Shown in pieces: positions 62,553-64,000 of a DNA stretch of 64,000 bases. Source of the DNA: Gemmatimonadota bacterium (lineage in GTDB: Bacteria > Latescibacterota > UBA2968 > UBA8231); NCBI GenBank assembly GCA_018660835.1, contig JABJJN010000089.1, positions 62,001-126,000 on the forward strand, in the 5' to 3' direction. The translations under genes and the position numbers were made by a program. Position 1 is the stretch's first letter. Every line of letters starts with the position of its first letter. The notes under the pieces were generated by a model. It worked only from the letters and a program-made list of their open reading frames with translations, had not been told where the DNA came from and made no database searches.

Positions 62553-63692
62553 TTGAAAGTCACAGCCGTCACCACGTCCATCCTCGCCATCCCCCAGAAG
62601 GAACTCTACTACTACAGCCAGGGTGTCGGGCGCGGCGTGAACTGTGTCCTCGTGCGGATCGAGACCGACGAGGGCATCACAGGTATCGGCGAGGGCTGTG
62701 GAGATCGCTCTGCCGAAGCAATTGCCGCCATCATGGACGAGATGGCACGCGCCCTGATCGGCAAGAGCCCCTTCGAACTTGAGCGATTCCTACACCAGAT
62801 CTACCGCGTCGGTAAGTGGGACGATATGCGTCGTTTCGCCAACCAGGCTCTGGCCGGCCTCGAGATGGCTCTTTGGGACATCATGGGCAAGGCGAATGGC
62901 CAACCCGTTCACCGGCTTCTGGGCGGCAAGTTCCACGACCGCTCCAGTTGCTTCGCTTTCCTTCAGGGCAACACCCCTGACAAGCTCGCAGCGGATGCGA
63001 CTCTATGGAAGGAGCAGGGATTCGAGGTGTTCTATGTGAAGGTCGGCCTAGGTCGTGAGCGTGATCTGGCCTGTGTTGCCGCCGTGCGTGACGCCATCGG
63101 GGACGGGCCGAAACTCCGCGTCGATGCCAATCAAGCGTGGACAGTAGGTGAAGCGCTCATCATGCTGCAAGCGCTGGCCCCCTTCGACATCGACTTTGCC
63201 GAGCAACCCGTGCATTGGACCGACCTGGAAGGCATGGCTCGCCTTCGACGGTCCGTGCCCATGCCTATCGCCATCGACCAGGGTTGTTTCACCGACTACG
63301 AGGCGCAGCGTGCCATCAAAGAGCAGGCAGCCGATGTGATCACCGTCGGCCCTCACGAAGCGGGCGGCCTTGCGGCTCTGAAAAAGGTTGCCGCCGTCGC
63401 TGCCGCTGGTGGACTCCCTATATGTCGTCACGGCGTTACGGGAGAAACAGGGATCACGACGCTCGCCGCCCTGCAGGTGTTGGCCACGATCCCCAATCAA
63501 ACCGACGGTCACCAGGTCATGCATCAATTGCTGGAGAAGGACATCATCGTGCCCGGTCTGCTCGAGTTCGACGCGACCGGACACATCGCCGTACCGGACC
63601 GACCCGGGCTAGGCATCGAGTTGGATGAAGATCAGGTGGCCCGCTATGCGCGGCGCTACGAGACCGACGGCGCTTACCACAACATCGAGTGA
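62553..63692 (+). CDS. Enolase-superfamily mandelate racemase/muconate-lactonising-type enzyme
   Basis: A 379-residue Mg-dependent enzyme of the MR/MLE group, probably a sugar-acid dehydratase or racemase. Metal ligands are Asp191 (RVDANQAW), Glu217 (FAEQPV) and Asp242 (IAIDQG). Lys163 in YVKVG is the position of the catalytic base motif, but the second lysine of KxK is glycine, so the chemistry is probably on one face with His in ICRHGV as partner base. The N-terminal capping domain (GITGIGEGCGDR) is intact. The start is TTG at 62553 with only a weak SD. It lies after the toxin gene and may be independent. Confidence 0.88.
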   Translation: MKVTAVTTSILAIPQKELYYYSQGVGRGVNCVLVRIETDEGITGIGEGCGDRSAEAIAAIMDEMARALIGKSPFELERFLHQIYRVGKWDDMRRFANQALAGLEMALWDIMGKANGQPVHRLLGGKFHDRSSCFAFLQGNTPDKLAADATLWKEQGFEVFYVKVGLGRERDLACVAAVRDAIGDGPKLRVDANQAWTVGEALIMLQALAPFDIDFAEQPVHWTDLEGMARLRRSVPMPIAIDQGCFTDYEAQRAIKEQAADVITVGPHEAGGLAALKKVAAVAAAGGLPICRHGVTGETGITTLAALQVLATIPNQTDGHQVMHQLLEKDIIVPGLLEFDATGHIAVPDRPGLGIELDEDQVARYARRYETDGAYHNIE

Positions 63693-63786
63693 TCTACGGC
63701 GTCGCCGGCACACGGCTTGTCGCCACCCAGTTGCCGTTGGCCCCATCACACCCTTATCTGACACCTCATAAAGGAGGCCAACGGCA

Positions 63787-64000
63787 ATGACCGACTACGA
63801 ACAGTTCATCTTCGACCTCAAGGGTTTCATCGTCATCGACAGTGTCCTGTCCCAGGAGGAAACGGACGCCGTGCGCGACCATCTGGCGGCCCTGGCGCAA
63901 GACCCTGAGAGTCTGCCCGAGCGCCATCGTGCGCCGATGGCAGGTCCCGCGGAATTCCTCATCGATCACCCGCGTGTCCTTGGAATCCTGCACAAACTCA
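63787..64000 (+). CDS. PhyH family oxygenase, fourth copy, cut by window end
   Basis: Only the first 71 residues are visible, running off the right edge. The opening (YEQFIFDLKGFIVIDSVLSQ, then EETDAVRDHLAAL and HRAPMAGPAEFLIDHPRVLG) matches the N-terminal helix-strand of PhyH proteins; the iron-binding HxD lies outside the window. A strong TAAAGGAGG ribosome-binding site is nine bases before the ATG. The N-terminal wording differs from the other copies here, suggesting a separate specificity. Confidence 0.8.
   Translation, partial: MTDYEQFIFDLKGFIVIDSVLSQEETDAVRDHLAALAQDPESLPERHRAPMAGPAEFLIDHPRVLGILHKL

Noticed and set aside
1..64000. tRNA, rRNA, CRISPR array, prophage or insertion sequence
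   Set aside because: Looked for tRNA-like cloverleaf ends, regular repeat-spacer blocks and transposase motifs; none seen.

Overview
The window is about 64 kb of moderately GC-rich bacterial DNA, densely coding on both strands. I see no rRNA, tRNA, CRISPR array or insertion sequence. Several traits together suggest a free-living or host-associated marine FCB-group or PVC-like lineage, such as Candidatus Latescibacterota: many phytanoyl-CoA dioxygenase (PhyH) paralogues, Gfo/Idh/MocA dehydrogenases, RraA-like and mannonate-dehydratase-like sugar-acid enzymes, DUF6785, DUF5916 and DUF3179 proteins, and a PNPFNP-type FlgD/sorting-like domain. This placement is an inference; no marker gene in the window settles it.

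Layout. 1-3.6 kb (minus): a PhyH enzyme translationally coupled to an oligopeptide-type ABC transporter. 3.7-8.8 kb (minus): DUF2277, a second PhyH, and a sensing unit made of an outer-membrane channel, a PstS-like periplasmic protein, a histidine kinase and a membrane PAS-like protein. 8.9-13.1 kb: a DapA-family lyase divergent from an alpha-L-fucosidase operon. 13.5-15.9 kb: a DUF5916/CBM9-like outer-membrane protein. 15.9-23.2 kb (minus): a tight operon, galT, an inositol-monophosphatase-family gene, an arabinokinase-like GHMP sugar kinase, galE and a family 8 polysaccharide lyase, which links glycosaminoglycan-type polysaccharide cleavage to Leloir sugar metabolism. 23.3-36.5 kb: RraA, two Gfo/Idh oxidoreductases, a TIM-barrel protein, an HMGL-type aldolase, a Kef-type antiporter, a flippase-like protein, an aldo/keto reductase, rlmG and a UxuA-like enzyme. 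37-41 kb: an aspartoacylase-like deacylase, a TauD-like oxygenase, a cupin and a third PhyH. 41.9-49.9 kb: a cyclase/TPR protein, a decayed FtsX permease, small membrane proteins, a leucine-rich-repeat-like surface protein and an octaheme cytochrome. 50-55.8 kb: a ribose-type sugar ABC transporter operon with two novel partner genes. 56-64 kb: a MarR/methyltransferase divergent pair, a DUF6785 permease, a DUF3179 protein, an MDR dehydrogenase, a VapBC-like toxin-antitoxin pair, an enolase-superfamily enzyme and the start of a fourth PhyH.

The most important observation is that two unrelated genes carry an in-frame TGA exactly where a redox cysteine is expected. They are a Bcp-type peroxiredoxin (36621-37064, TGA in the TPG-U-T motif) and a DUF3179 protein (59672-60721, TGA in the TW-U-P motif). 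In both, a hairpin with a loop beginning CGUG lies 20-21 nt after the TGA, which fits the bacterial SECIS model. TGA is used as a normal stop by many neighbouring genes. The parsimonious reading is that both are selenoproteins and that the organism encodes selenocysteine machinery elsewhere. ORF calling that treats TGA only as a stop would miss the first and split the second. A second unusual feature is that galE has no ATG, GTG or TTG in the right place and appears to start at ATT behind a good Shine-Dalgarno sequence.
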